Below the pieces are notes generated by a model. It saw only the letters and a program-made list of their open reading frames with translations, ran no database searches and was not told where the DNA came from. Source: Cryobacterium inferilacus (GTDB lineage Bacteria; Actinomycetota; Actinomycetes; Actinomycetales; Microbacteriaceae). From it: a stretch of 64,000 nucleotides of DNA. Of this stretch, positions 1-7,590 are shown one piece after another; position 1 is the first letter of the stretch; the number at the start of each line of letters is the position of its first letter. The stretch lies in contig NZ_JAIEUL010000004.1 of the NCBI RefSeq assembly GCF_019599185.1, forward strand, positions 124,001 to 188,000. Direction: 5' to 3'. Made by a program: the position numbers and the translations under genes.

Positions 1-300
1 CGCCGCGTCGAGGTCGTCCTGGGTGATCCGGTAGTCCTCTGCGGCGATCTGCGAGGTGCGGGTGGCGCCGGCCGAGGAGACCTGCAGGCTATCGAGCAGG
101 CCGGTCAGGTTCTCGATCTCCGCGGCCTTGGTGGCTTCGCTCTCCTTGGCCTTGGTGACCTCGTCCCAGCTGGGGAAGTCTTCCTCAGCGAACGCAGGTG
201 CCACGGCACCGGTGGCGGCCGTGACGGATCCGATCACGACGGCCGACAACAGCGCTGCCGAGTTGCGACGTGTGCGGCGAGTGGAGGTGTTATCAGCCAA
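1..300 (-). CDS. Secreted coiled-coil cell-wall protein, partial (M23-associated paralogue)
   Basis: Only the N-terminal 100 codons lie in the window; the gene runs off the left edge. I read the start as TTG at 300, because GGAG sits 6 bases upstream and the TTG overlaps the stop of the upstream M23 gene by 8 bases, which suggests translational coupling. The product has an Arg-rich N-region, a hydrophobic Ala/Val stretch and an A-x-A-like cleavage site near residue 33, hence a signal peptide. The mature start (EDFPSWDEV) resembles that of the neighbouring M23 protein (IDYPSWEDL) and leads into an Ala/Glu-rich helical segment, so the two are tandem paralogues. A C-terminal catalytic domain is likely but outside the window. 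Confidence 0.72.
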   Translation of the reverse strand, partial: MADNTSTRRTRRNSAALLSAVVIGSVTAATGAVAPAFAEEDFPSWDEVTKAKESEATKAAEIENLTGLLDSLQVSSAGATRTSQIAAEDYRITQDDLDAA

Positions 301-1723
301 TCGGTGCTCCCCTGTCGGACATGAATGGAACTGCGTTGATCCGGTTGCCGCCGGTGCGCACCTCGTAGTGCAGGTGGCAGCCGGTTGAAGCGCCGGTGGT
401 GCCGGAGCTGGCGATGTTCTGGCCCACGTCGACGCGCTGGCCGACCGAGACGAAGATACCGCCATCGCGGATGTGCGCGTAACCGGTTTCGACACCGTTT
501 CCGTGGCTGATCAGTACGAAGTTTCCGTACGTGCCGTACCGGCCTGCGTAGGTCACGGTTCCGGTGGCCCCGGCGTAGATGGGGGCGCTGCAGCCGGTGC
601 CGATGTCGGTGCCGTAGTGGTAACCACCGCTGCAGCTGCCACCGCCGCAGAGGACGGCGCGGGGGCCGTAGCCTGCGGTGATGCGGCCGCCGGCGGGAAC
701 CGCCCAGCCCTGCCCGCCGATGCGACCGCCGGCCAGGCCCGCTCCCGGCGAACCCGTGGCCACTCCGCTGGACGAACCGGAGGAGGCGGCGGCCGACGCC
801 GCGGCGGCCGACGCCGCCGCAGCGGCGATGGCGGCCTGCCTGGCCCGCTCGGCTTCCTCAGCCGCGATCCGGGCACGTTCGATCACGCCGGCCTGGTAGC
901 CGGCGGCCGTGGTGGCTTCGGCGTCCTGCATGAACTGGAGCTGCGCTTCGAGCTCGAGGCCCTTGGCTTCGGATTCCGCCAGGGCGCCTGCGGCGGCGTC
1001 AGCGGCCTCCTGGGCGGCCGCCATGGCGGCCTCAGCGGCGATCCGCAGGGTCTCCCGCTCGGCCTGAGCGATGGTTGCCTGGTCGCCGAGCGACTGGGCG
1101 GTGTTGTTCGCGGTCTGGGCCTGGTCATAGACGTCGGTGCTGCGTTCGACGAGCTTGCTCATGCTGCCGAGCTTCGACAGCAGTTCGTCGGCGTCTTCGC
1201 CGCTCTCCTGACCGTCGATGAAGAGGTTCACGCTGAGGTCGCTGCCACCGGTGCGGTAGAGCTGAGCGGCGAGCTGGCCGGCCTGCCTGGTGGCCGCATC
1301 CGCCTCGGTCTTGCTGGCATCGGCCTGGGTCTGCAGGTCGGAGGCGCGCATGCTGGCGTCGTCGAACTTCGCCTGGGCAACCTGCAACTCGAGTCCGCGC
1401 GCCTCGGCCTCGGCCTGGGTGCGGGTGAGTTCGGTCTGCAGTCCGGCGATGGCGTTCTGAATCTCGGTGACCTGGTTCGCCGCGGACGCGGTGTTCGACT
1501 TCGCGTTCTGCAGGTCTTCCCAGCTCGGGTAGTCGATGGCCTGGGCCGGGCTGATCGGGCTGGCGAGTGTCACCGCAAGGGCGAGGGCGGCGACGAATCC
1601 GGTCACTCCCATGCCCACCCGTCTGGCGGAGCCGTCGGTCGGGCCGTGCTGCGTGCGGGGGGTCGGTCGCATCCGGTGCAGACCAGCCTTCATGCGGCTG
1701 ATCACGGTTGCCGTGCGCTTCAT
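293..1723 (-). CDS. Secreted M23-family (LytM-type) peptidoglycan endopeptidase with coiled-coil N-terminus
   Basis: 476 residues. A basic N-terminus plus hydrophobic segment (about residues 35-62) forms a signal peptide. Residues about 65-300 are an Ala/Glu/Gln-rich coiled coil, followed by an Ala/Ser/Gly linker and a C-terminal LytM/M23 domain. The zinc-site motifs are intact: H369-x3-D373 (HYGTD) and H450-L-H452. In the family this domain cuts peptide cross-links of peptidoglycan, and the coiled coil commonly provides regulation or localisation, as in RipA/EnvC-like proteins. It is the first gene of a two-gene unit, overlapping the next start by 8 bases. Upstream lie four 9-bp MtrA-like repeats, consistent with control by the MtrAB cell-wall regulator. 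Confidence 0.9.
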   Translation of the reverse strand: MKRTATVISRMKAGLHRMRPTPRTQHGPTDGSARRVGMGVTGFVAALALAVTLASPISPAQAIDYPSWEDLQNAKSNTASAANQVTEIQNAIAGLQTELTRTQAEAEARGLELQVAQAKFDDASMRASDLQTQADASKTEADAATRQAGQLAAQLYRTGGSDLSVNLFIDGQESGEDADELLSKLGSMSKLVERSTDVYDQAQTANNTAQSLGDQATIAQAERETLRIAAEAAMAAAQEAADAAAGALAESEAKGLELEAQLQFMQDAEATTAAGYQAGVIERARIAAEEAERARQAAIAAAAASAAAASAAASSGSSSGVATGSPGAGLAGGRIGGQGWAVPAGGRITAGYGPRAVLCGGGSCSGGYHYGTDIGTGCSAPIYAGATGTVTYAGRYGTYGNFVLISHGNGVETGYAHIRDGGIFVSVGQRVDVGQNIASSGTTGASTGCHLHYEVRTGGNRINAVPFMSDRGAPIG

Positions 1724-1747
1724 AACTCCCCGATCGGGCTTTCGTTA

Positions 1748-1783
1748 GTCACATCCGTCACTGTGGTAACACTCGTCACAATA
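1748..1783. promoter_or_regulatory. Four tandem 9-bp GTCAC-type repeats (MtrA-like operator)
   Basis: On the + strand GTCACATCC, GTCACTGTG, GTAACACTC and GTCACAATA start at 1748, 1757, 1766 and 1775, exactly 9 bases apart. Mycobacterial MtrA is reported to bind tandem 9-mers of the GTCACAgcg type, and MtrA regulons include peptidoglycan hydrolases. The array is 25-60 bases upstream of the M23 start. The assignment to MtrA is inference; the repeat structure is directly visible. Confidence 0.6.
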
Positions 1784-1974
1784 ACAAACCCGGCTGAGGA
1801 CCCGGGCTTCCACCAAAATGTAACCCGCGACACAGCCAAAACCCGAACCATTTGCGGGCGCGGTGCAAAAGCGACACGCCGAAGCGGCTGAGCGCGGCAC
1901 CCGCGTTCAGGCCCGGAATTACGGGGCAGAGCGCCCCTCGGCCGCTCGCGGCCACTCGGTTCGCGCGGGCCGAT

Positions 1975-2004
1975 TTGGGCATTCCGGCTTTTCCATCTTA
2001 TGAT
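1975..2004 (+). promoter_or_regulatory. Sigma-A-type promoter of the tRNA cluster
   Basis: TTGGGC at 1975-1980 and TATGAT at 1999-2004 are separated by 18 bases, and the -10 ends 36 bases before tRNA-Glu. It sits in the 317-base gene-free stretch 1724-2040, which otherwise contains the 9-bp repeats and GC-rich sequence in which I see no further gene or riboswitch. Confidence 0.45.
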
Positions 2005-2040
2005 TATGCGTCGGAAGTTCTCAGCTTCTGAAAACAGCAA

Positions 2041-2113
2041 GGCCCCATCGTTTAGCGGCCTAGGACGGCGCCCTTTCACGGCGTTAACACGGGTTCGAAT
2101 CCCGTTGGGGCTA
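2041..2113 (+). tRNA. tRNA-Glu (TTC anticodon)
   Basis: A complete cloverleaf of 73 nt. The acceptor stem GGCCCCA pairs with TGGGGCT, and discriminator A is at 2113. The anticodon arm presents CTTTCAC with anticodon TTC, and the T arm is ACGGG-TTCGAAT-CCCGT. CCA is not encoded. It is first of three clustered tRNAs. Confidence 0.96.
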
Positions 2114-2190
2114 CGCATACTGTAGGTTGTACACGGCACGAAAAGTAAGACAGAAACACCAGCACGATCGCAACACAAGTTTCACAGTTT

Positions 2191-2267
2191 GGCCCTGTAG
2201 CGCAGTTGGTTAGCGCGCCGCCCTGTCACGGCGGAGGTCGCCGGTTCAAGTCCGGTCAGGGTCGCCA
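2191..2267 (+). tRNA. tRNA-Asp (GTC anticodon)
   Basis: The acceptor stem GGCCCTG pairs with CAGGGTC (one G-U pair), with discriminator G at 2264 and an encoded CCA at 2265-2267. The anticodon loop reads CTGTCAC, anticodon GTC. D and T arms are canonical. Confidence 0.96.
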
Positions 2268-2274
2268 AGGCGAC

Positions 2275-2300
2275 AAGCCCTTTCGAAAGAAGGGGCTTTT
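2275..2300 (+). terminator. Hairpin terminator after tRNA-Asp
   Basis: AAGCCCTTTC and GAAGGGGCTT form a stem with one wobble pair around a GAAA loop, ending in TTTT. It lies just downstream of tRNA-Asp, so tRNA-Phe may have partly separate transcription. Confidence 0.6.
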
Positions 2301-2336
2301 CGTCCTTTCGAAGGCGTCTCTTGCAGTCGTCATCGA

Positions 2337-2409
2337 GGCCCTGTAGCTCAGTTGGTAGAGCGTTCGACTGAAAATCGAAAGGTCACCGGATCGACGCCGG
2401 TCGGGGCCA
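2337..2409 (+). tRNA. tRNA-Phe (GAA anticodon)
   Basis: 73 nt. The acceptor GGCCCTG pairs with CGGGGCC (one T-G wobble) and the discriminator is A. The anticodon arm TTCGA-CTGAAAA-TCGAA gives anticodon GAA. The T loop reads ATCGACG rather than the usual TTCGAAT but retains the core TCGA. CCA is not encoded. Confidence 0.95.
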
Positions 2410-2412
2410 CTT

Positions 2413-2450
2413 GGCCATCTACGGGCTTCTACCGTAGGTGGCCTTTTTTT
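2413..2450 (+). terminator. Strong intrinsic terminator of the tRNA cluster
   Basis: Perfect 12-bp stem GGCCATCTACGG / CCGTAGGTGGCC around a 7-base loop, followed by seven Ts (2444-2450). It begins four bases after tRNA-Phe. Confidence 0.92.
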
Positions 2451-2536
2451 GTGCCCGCGAACAGTCCGGTTGACCGGTGTCCGGGTTTCCTGGCTCAGCT
2501 CACAGCGCGCGGTCAGATTTATGCGACGATCGGTGC

Positions 2537-3328
2537 ATGAAGCGCTCCGCATCCGCACATCTCGAGCTGGAGGCCCTCGGGCCCGCCGAGCTGGTCCTGT
2601 CCGTCACCGTCGCCGCGGATGCCGACGCCACCGAGTTGCTCCGCATCGTGCAGAACGGCCAGACGCTGCCATACCGGGAGACTCTCGACCAGCACGGCAC
2701 CCGCCTGCAGCTCATCTCGGTGCAGGCCGGCCGGATCGACATCGACTACACGGTGGAGGTCAGCGGTGCGACCGCAGCCCCCGAGGTGAGCGATATCGAC
2801 ATCGTGCGCTACCTGCGGCCCAGCCGGTACTGCGAGTCCGATCACCTGTGGCCCACCGCCCAGGCCGAGTTCCGCGGGCTCACCGGCATCGCCCTGCTCG
2901 ACGCGATCACCTCCTGGGTCGGCAGTCACCTCAGCTACGTTCCCGGTGCCAGCCTGCCGACGGATGGTGCGGTGCGCACCCTGCTGGCCAGGCAGGGCGT
3001 CTGTCGGGACTACGCGCACCTCGTCATCGCGTTCCTCCGCGCCCACGACGTGCCCGCCCGACTGGTGTCGGTCTACGCACCCGGGTTGTCGCCGATGGAC
3101 TTCCACGCCGTCGCCGAGGCCTATGTCGACGGCGCCTGGCAGGTGGTCGACGCGACCGGGCTCGCACCGCGGCAGTCGCTGATGCGCATCGCGACCGGCC
3201 GGGATGCCGCCGATACGGCGTTCCTGTCGTCGGCGGGCGCCGCTGTTCTGCTCAACGTGCTCACCGTCACCGCCGTCGCCGACGTGCTCCCCCGCGACGA
3301 CGTGACGCAGCCGGCACGGCTGGGCTGA
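2537..3328 (+). CDS. Transglutaminase-like (TGc) domain protein
   Basis: 263 residues from ATG 2537; the reading frame is open further upstream, but this start gives a conventional N-terminus (MKRSASAHLELEA). It has the architecture of bacterial transglutaminase-like proteins: an N-terminal beta-rich domain followed by a TGc core. The catalytic triad can be read as Cys in RQGVCRDYAHL, His in PMDFHAVAEAYV and Asp in WQVVDATG. Family members are cysteine proteases/amidases or transglutaminases acting on peptides; the substrate here is unknown. There is no signal peptide, so a cytoplasmic location is likely. It stands alone after the tRNAs, with no clear Shine-Dalgarno sequence. Confidence 0.85.
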   Translation: MKRSASAHLELEALGPAELVLSVTVAADADATELLRIVQNGQTLPYRETLDQHGTRLQLISVQAGRIDIDYTVEVSGATAAPEVSDIDIVRYLRPSRYCESDHLWPTAQAEFRGLTGIALLDAITSWVGSHLSYVPGASLPTDGAVRTLLARQGVCRDYAHLVIAFLRAHDVPARLVSVYAPGLSPMDFHAVAEAYVDGAWQVVDATGLAPRQSLMRIATGRDAADTAFLSSAGAAVLLNVLTVTAVADVLPRDDVTQPARLG

Positions 3329-3382
3329 GCGCCGCCTCTCCGATGGGCAGCCGTGCGGGGTGGCGCCCAGGAGAAAGGTCAG

Positions 3383-3388
3383 TAGTAT
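3383..3388 (+). promoter_or_regulatory. -10 element (TAGTAT) of a probable leaderless gene
   Basis: TAGTAT ends exactly 6 bases before ATG 3395, so transcription would begin at or within a base or two of the A of ATG. The same arrangement recurs before the two paralogues at 4332 and 20586. The -35 is poor here. Confidence 0.55.
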
Positions 3389-3394
3389 CTGGCC

Positions 3395-4279
3395 ATGGAT
3401 CGGAAGAGCGAACCATCTGCGCACGTGTCAGTGCATCCCATCACCGACCGGGATCTCCCCGAGGTAGCCCGGTTACTCGGTGAGCATTTCCCGCCCGATA
3501 CCCCGACGGATCAGTGGGCTGACGCCTGGCTCGCCACTGTGAACCGCCCAGGGAGCACCGCGCCCAACCATGGCTTCCTGTTGCGCGCCGACGGCAGAGT
3601 CGTCGGCGCATACCCTGCCATCTACTCGACCCGGGTCATCAACGGCCGCCTGGAACGCTTCTGTAATCTTGCGGTCTGGTTCACGGCACCCGAGTACCGG
3701 TCCTCCAGCATCCGGATGGTCCGCGCGGTCCTGGGTCAGCACGACCTCACCTTCACCGACCTTTCTCCGATCGACGTGGTGCAGAAGCTCAACCTGAGGC
3801 TCGGCTTCGTCTACCTGGACACGGCCACGGTCGCCGTTCCCCATCTGCCGTGGATCGGACAGACGCGTGCACGGGTGACCGATGACCCAGCGGTCATCGA
3901 GGCGACGCTGCCAGAGCCCGTTCGCACCTATTATGCGGATCACGCTGAGTGCCGTTGGGCACGGCACGTGCTTCTCGTCCGCGGCGACCAATCCTGCTAT
4001 GTCGTCTGGCGGAGGTATCGGATCAAACGCCTCCCCCTGTTCGCCTCTGTCCAGTACATCAGTAATCCCGCCGTGTTCCGCGAATCGTTCGGCGCTCTGG
4101 CGCGCTATCTTCTCCTCCACCACGGCACGGTGGCAACCATCGTGGAAGACCGACTGACGTCAGGCGGCATCCGCCCCTCCCTCCGTATGCCGCGATCCAG
4201 GCAGCGGATGTTTCGAAGCTCAACGGTTGGCCCTGAGCACATCGACTACCTGTACAGCGAGATAACGAGCGCGCCGTAG
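3395..4279 (+). CDS. GNAT-fold acyltransferase-like protein, paralogue 1
   Basis: 294 residues, cytosolic, no membrane segment. The first half has GNAT features: a beta-strand/helix start (VHPITDRDL), the strand VVGAYPAIYS, and a K-L-N-L-R-L-G-F segment like GNAT motif B (N-x-x-LGF). The second half ends in conserved R-x-R-Q-R-M-F-R and I-D-Y-L-Y-S-E-I motifs shared with two other proteins in this window (4332-5216 and 20586-21452). Acceptor and donor are unknown; the setting in a polysaccharide locus with a dedicated acyl carrier protein suggests N- or O-acylation of a sugar or lipid precursor. There is no SD; the -10 lies 6 bases upstream, so it is probably leaderless. Confidence 0.7.
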   Translation: MDRKSEPSAHVSVHPITDRDLPEVARLLGEHFPPDTPTDQWADAWLATVNRPGSTAPNHGFLLRADGRVVGAYPAIYSTRVINGRLERFCNLAVWFTAPEYRSSSIRMVRAVLGQHDLTFTDLSPIDVVQKLNLRLGFVYLDTATVAVPHLPWIGQTRARVTDDPAVIEATLPEPVRTYYADHAECRWARHVLLVRGDQSCYVVWRRYRIKRLPLFASVQYISNPAVFRESFGALARYLLLHHGTVATIVEDRLTSGGIRPSLRMPRSRQRMFRSSTVGPEHIDYLYSEITSAP

Positions 4280-4297
4280 CGGGTTCACCCGGCCACG

Positions 4298-4332
4298 TTG
4301 ACCTGGCTCGGATAGTGGCTAGTATCTGGCCA
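4298..4332 (+). promoter_or_regulatory. Consensus promoter giving a leaderless transcript
   Basis: TTGACC (4298-4303), 16 bases, TAGTAT (4320-4325), 6 bases, then ATG at 4332. With a normal -10 to start distance the transcript begins on the ATG itself. It is the best promoter of the three GNAT paralogues. Confidence 0.75.
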
Positions 4333-5216
4333 TGAATCGGAAAAGTGCACCGTCTCCGCCGGCATCGGTGCACCCCATCACCGACCAGGACCTCCACGAG
4401 GTTGGACTAGCCAGGGCTCAGCACTGGCCGCCACGCATTCCGGCGGATCAATGGGCGATGGCCTGGCGCGCGACTGTGAACCTCCCCGGCAGCAGCGCAC
4501 CCAACCATGGCTTCCTCTTGCGGGCCGATGATCGGGTCGTCGGCGCGTACCTGGCGATCTACTCGACCCGGTCGATCAACGGCCACCTGGAACGATTCTG
4601 CAACCTCTATGACTGGTTCACGGTCCCCGAATACCGGACTCACAGTCTCAGCATGGTGAGAGCCATCGTGGGACAGCGGGACGTCACCTTCACGGACCTC
4701 ACCCCGATCGAACCGGTTCAGAAGCTCAACCTTCGGCTGGGTTTCAGCTATCTCGAGACCGCCGCGGCTGCAATCCCCCACCTGCCGTGGATCGGCCTGG
4801 CGCGGGCACGAATAAGCGCAGATCCAGCGGTAATCGCGTCAACTCTGAGTGGGGACGTACGCACCTACTTCGAGGACCACCTCGACTGCCACAGGTCCCG
4901 GCACCTGGTGCTGATCCGTGGCGACCAGTCCTGCTACGTCATCTGGAGCAGGCATCGCATCAAACGCATCCCCCTGTTCGTGTCCATCCAGTACATCAGC
5001 AACCCCTCCTTGTTTCGCGAGTCGATCGGCTCGCTCGCACGCTACTTTCTCCTCCGCCAGGGCACAGTCGCCACCATTGTCGAAGACCGACTGACCGCCG
5101 GGCGCATCCATCCCTCCGTCCGCATGCCACGATCCAGGCAGCGGATGTTCAGGAGCTCGACGGTCAGCCCAGACGGCATTGACTACCTGTACAGCGAGAT
5201 CACCTTCGCGCCGTAA
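4332..5216 (+). CDS. GNAT-fold acyltransferase-like protein, paralogue 2
   Basis: 294 residues, the same length as its neighbour and closely similar throughout (shared YSTR, ERFCNL, QKLNLRLGF, SRQRMFRSSTV and DYLYSEIT blocks), so the pair arose by tandem duplication. Divergence is greatest in residues about 25-45 and 90-115, which may set acceptor specificity. It has its own promoter, TTGACC-N16-TAGTAT, and no SD, so it is not simply read from the upstream copy. Function as for paralogue 1: an acyl transfer enzyme by fold, substrate unknown. Confidence 0.7.
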   Translation: MNRKSAPSPPASVHPITDQDLHEVGLARAQHWPPRIPADQWAMAWRATVNLPGSSAPNHGFLLRADDRVVGAYLAIYSTRSINGHLERFCNLYDWFTVPEYRTHSLSMVRAIVGQRDVTFTDLTPIEPVQKLNLRLGFSYLETAAAAIPHLPWIGLARARISADPAVIASTLSGDVRTYFEDHLDCHRSRHLVLIRGDQSCYVIWSRHRIKRIPLFVSIQYISNPSLFRESIGSLARYFLLRQGTVATIVEDRLTAGRIHPSVRMPRSRQRMFRSSTVSPDGIDYLYSEITFAP

Positions 5217-5255
5217 TCAGCTGTCGGTCCCTGAGTTTCGGTCTGGCAGACGCAT

Positions 5256-5269
5256 CCCCCGAACCGGGG
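5256..5269 (+). promoter_or_regulatory. CCCCC-GAACC-GGGG box upstream of the WbpD-like gene
   Basis: CCCCCGAACCGGGG, 57 bases before ATG 5327, immediately followed by CATACT, which could itself be a -10. This is one of nine similar boxes in intergenic regions of this locus. No good -10 is seen at the 23-24 base distance found for the best examples. Confidence 0.45.
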
Positions 5270-5326
5270 CATACTGATGTCGACCAGGAGCACTGAACAC
5301 ACCGACAACCACTCGGGACGGTAGCC

Positions 5327-5929
5327 ATGACTCACCAGACAGCCTCGATAGCCTCCACCGCCGACGTCGATCCCGCCGCAACGATCGGCAGCGATGTCAC
5401 CATCTGGCACCTGGCGCAGGTCAGGGAGAACGCCCACGTAGGCTCGGGATGCAGCCTGGGCCGGGGAGCGTATGTCGGTCCAGGGGTCGTTCTCGGTGCG
5501 AACTGCAAGGTGCAGAATTACGCCCTGATCTACGAGCCGGCAGTGTTGGGTGACGGCGTCTTCGTCGGGCCGGCGGCGGTCCTCACCAATGACACCTTCC
5601 CCCGTGCGATCAACGCCGACGGGACCAGGAAGGGCGCCGCAGACTGGGACGCGGTCGGTGTTGTCGTCGGCGCAGGTGCGTCGATCGGCGCGCGTGCCGT
5701 CTGCATCGCTCCGGTCACCATCGGTCGGTGGGCGTTGGTGGCTGCCGGGGCGGTCGTGACCCGGGACGTTCCGGACTACGCCGTGGTCGTCGGCGCTCCC
5801 GCCCGGCAGGTCGGCTGGGTCGGCGAAGCGGGACTCCCGCTCGTCCAGACCGGTGACCTCTTCACCTGCCCTGGCACCGGCATCCGCTACCGGGAGGTCG
5901 ACGGCACGCTGAGAGCCCTCCCCGCCTAA
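5327..5929 (+). CDS. Left-handed beta-helix sugar N-acetyltransferase (WbpD/WlbB-like)
   Basis: 200 residues built of hexapeptide repeats ([LIV]-G-x4), from about residue 10 to 165. The start (DVDPAATIGSDVTIWHLAQV) and the following R-E-N-A-H-V-G segment are typical of WbpD/WlbB enzymes, which use acetyl-CoA to acetylate the 3-amino group of UDP-2-acetamido-3-amino-glucuronate; related FdtC/QdtC-type enzymes act on dTDP-3-amino sugars. A DegT aminotransferase and a Gfo/Idh dehydrogenase that could complete a WlbA/C/B pathway lie at 33-38 kb. The tail of about 35 residues beyond the helix may be for oligomerisation. Exact substrate is inference. Confidence 0.85.
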   Translation: MTHQTASIASTADVDPAATIGSDVTIWHLAQVRENAHVGSGCSLGRGAYVGPGVVLGANCKVQNYALIYEPAVLGDGVFVGPAAVLTNDTFPRAINADGTRKGAADWDAVGVVVGAGASIGARAVCIAPVTIGRWALVAAGAVVTRDVPDYAVVVGAPARQVGWVGEAGLPLVQTGDLFTCPGTGIRYREVDGTLRALPA

Positions 5930-5972
5930 CCCCCCAAAGGGGCCACAGCGAACGGCGACGAACGAGGATACT
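5930..5972 (+). promoter_or_regulatory. CCCC/GGGG box plus -10 (GATACT) of the PCP/Wzy operon
   Basis: CCCCCC-AAA-GGGG (5930-5942) directly follows the stop at 5927-5929; 24 bases after the last G comes GATACT (5967-5972). The sequence GGCCACA-N16-GAGGATAC matches the region before 18054 at the same spacing, so the two probably share a regulator. It is not a terminator: the stem is only 4 bp and no T-run follows. Confidence 0.55.
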
Positions 5973-6033
5973 CTCGCCGAGCAAGACCTGAGAGAGCCCG
6001 TTCTGTCACTCAAGCTGCAGGGAAAGTGTGAAT

Positions 6034-6117
6034 ATGTCCTCCTCCGACCGGCGAGACGCAGGCGACGTCGATCGCACCACGGCGTGCGGCCCCGTGGGAT
6101 CGGTCTGCTGCCGATGA
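6034..6117 (+). CDS. Possible 27-residue leader ORF
   Basis: ATG 6034 is preceded by AGGGAAAG with suitable spacing and opens a short frame that stops at TGA 6115-6117, overlapping the ATG of the PCP gene as ATGA. The encoded peptide starts MSSSDRRDAGDV and ends with VCCR; I recognise no domain. It could be a coupling or regulatory leader peptide. The SD and the exact overlap are visible; that it is translated is inference. Confidence 0.4.
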   Translation: MSSSDRRDAGDVDRTTACGPVGSVCCR

Positions 6118-6815
6118 CTGTTCCCGACATTCTGACTGCCATGGTCCGACGGTGGTATGTCCCGCTCGGCGTGTTCGGCTGCGCAGCCCTTGTCACCCTG
6201 CTTCTCCTCCGGGACGGGGGCATCTACACCACGAGCCCGGTCGTGACCTTCATGCGCCCGACGGCCACGAGCCTGTCGCCGCACAATGGGACGGACGACT
6301 CGAGCGTCGTCGCATTTGCGGGGGCTGTCGTCACCGCGGTCAACAAGGGAAGAGCCCCCGCACCGTATTCGATGGCAAGCGCCCCGTACTACGGGGCCGG
6401 TATTCGCGAAGGCATCCGGGTCGACCTGGCTGACGCAGGCAATCAGTGGTCGTCCACATTCAGCAGGTCCGATGTCGAGATCAGGATCGTCGGGCGCTCC
6501 TTGAGCTGGGTCGAGGCGAAACAAGACGAGATGGTCGACCTGGTCACGGGCTTCGCCGCCGCCGAGCAGGCCGTCCTCGAGGTTCCGGGAGAGAGTCGGA
6601 TCACCGCGAGCGTCGCGCCGCTCACCACTCAGATCGAGCACATCGTCCCGTCCAGGGGAAACCAGCTTGCTGCCGCAGCCGCAATGCTTGCAGTCGCCCT
6701 CATCCTGAGCGGCTGGGGCTCGATCACGGTCGACCGCCGGCTGTCCCGCCGGGGTGCCACGACAGCCCAGACACAGGCACCATCGCGCCGCATTCTGGAA
6801 GGAACGTCATCATGA
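6114..6815 (+). CDS. Wzz-type polysaccharide co-polymerase (kinase-less), first copy
   Basis: 233 residues from ATG 6114. An N-terminal membrane segment (about residues 12-31), a loop predicted outside the membrane of about 150 residues, and a second membrane segment (about 178-197) followed by a short basic tail give the two-helix topology of polysaccharide co-polymerases, which set chain length of Wzy products. There is no Walker A motif. The loop is rich in short strands and has a helix (EAKQDEMVDLVTGF) as in PCP proteins. It overlaps the next gene by ATGA, pairing it with a second PCP-like protein. Sequence similarity to named Wzz is weak, so the call rests on topology and context. Confidence 0.65.
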   Translation: MTVPDILTAMVRRWYVPLGVFGCAALVTLLLLRDGGIYTTSPVVTFMRPTATSLSPHNGTDDSSVVAFAGAVVTAVNKGRAPAPYSMASAPYYGAGIREGIRVDLADAGNQWSSTFSRSDVEIRIVGRSLSWVEAKQDEMVDLVTGFAAAEQAVLEVPGESRITASVAPLTTQIEHIVPSRGNQLAAAAAMLAVALILSGWGSITVDRRLSRRGATTAQTQAPSRRILEGTSS

Positions 6816-7585
6816 ATCTCGTCGACACGCTCCGTGGGCTCTGGCGACGCTGGTACATCGTCATTCCCGGCATGCTCCTCACGGCAGCAGCAGCAGCGGG
6901 CGCCTGGAGCATGATTCCGCCCGGCTACGAACGGTCCTCCACACAACTCCTCATTCCAGGCGCTCTGAGCATGCCGGACGGAGCGAATCCATATCTGTTC
7001 CTCGGCGGTCTCTCGCCGGCGGCCGATGTACTCGTTCGAGCGGTCGGCTCAGAAAATACCAGGAACGAGCTCGTGGCGGACTACCCCGACGTGGAGATCG
7101 AGATCCTACGGGACACCTCGACGGCGGGGCCGGTCATCCTGATCGCGGTCACAGCAGCCAGCGACGGTGACGCCAGAGAAGTCCTGGAACTTCTCGTGGA
7201 CCGAACCGGAACCGTGCTCGACGAGCTACAGGAGACCGAGAACATCAGGGCGGAGAATCGCGTGACCCTCCTTCCCATCACCGTGGACAGTCAGAGCGTC
7301 CTGGACCAGCGGAGCCGATTCATCGCGGTCGCAGCCACCGGCCTCGTGGGCATGACGCTCACCCTCCTCCTCGCGGGCTTGGCGGAGGGGTGGAGCGCGA
7401 GCCGCGCGAGACGCAGGAAGGGGGACGACCAGCCCTCCGATCCCGGGCAATACGATCAGGGCGAAGCGACTGCCGAGGAGGGAGTCCTCGCCACCACGCC
7501 GGCCGCGCCGCCCAGGACGTTGGACGGACCGGAATATGACTCGGAGCGGGACATGACCGCTGCCCCCGCCCGCAGCGTCAGGTAA
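6812..7585 (+). CDS. Wzz-type polysaccharide co-polymerase (kinase-less), second copy
   Basis: 257 residues from ATG 6812 (GGAAGGAA just upstream, ATGA overlap with the preceding stop). Membrane helices lie at about residues 16-33 and 171-190, with an extended outer loop between them and a roughly 65-residue acidic, Pro-rich cytoplasmic tail. N-terminal D-T-L-R-G-L-W-R-R-W-Y is the usual PCP lead-in. No nucleotide-binding motif. The two PCP-like proteins are encoded as a coupled pair before a Wzy-like protein, suggesting a hetero-oligomeric length regulator. Confidence 0.7.
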   Translation: MNLVDTLRGLWRRWYIVIPGMLLTAAAAAGAWSMIPPGYERSSTQLLIPGALSMPDGANPYLFLGGLSPAADVLVRAVGSENTRNELVADYPDVEIEILRDTSTAGPVILIAVTAASDGDAREVLELLVDRTGTVLDELQETENIRAENRVTLLPITVDSQSVLDQRSRFIAVAATGLVGMTLTLLLAGLAEGWSASRARRRKGDDQPSDPGQYDQGEATAEEGVLATTPAAPPRTLDGPEYDSERDMTAAPARSVR

Positions 7586-7590
7586 GTCCG

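Noticed and set aside
473-1891. Long plus-strand frame opposite the M23 gene
   Set aside because: Gly/Ala/Arg-rich translation of the antisense strand of a high-GC gene; the minus-strand frame has clear LytM motifs.
1724-2040. c-di-AMP (ydaO-type) riboswitch upstream of the cell-wall hydrolase
   Set aside because: Such riboswitches precede many actinobacterial hydrolase genes, but the conserved core segments are not found on the minus strand here; the phased 9-mers explain the region better.
5930-5942. Terminator after the WbpD-like gene
   Set aside because: The stem is only four base pairs and no T-run follows; the sequence recurs as a promoter-associated box.
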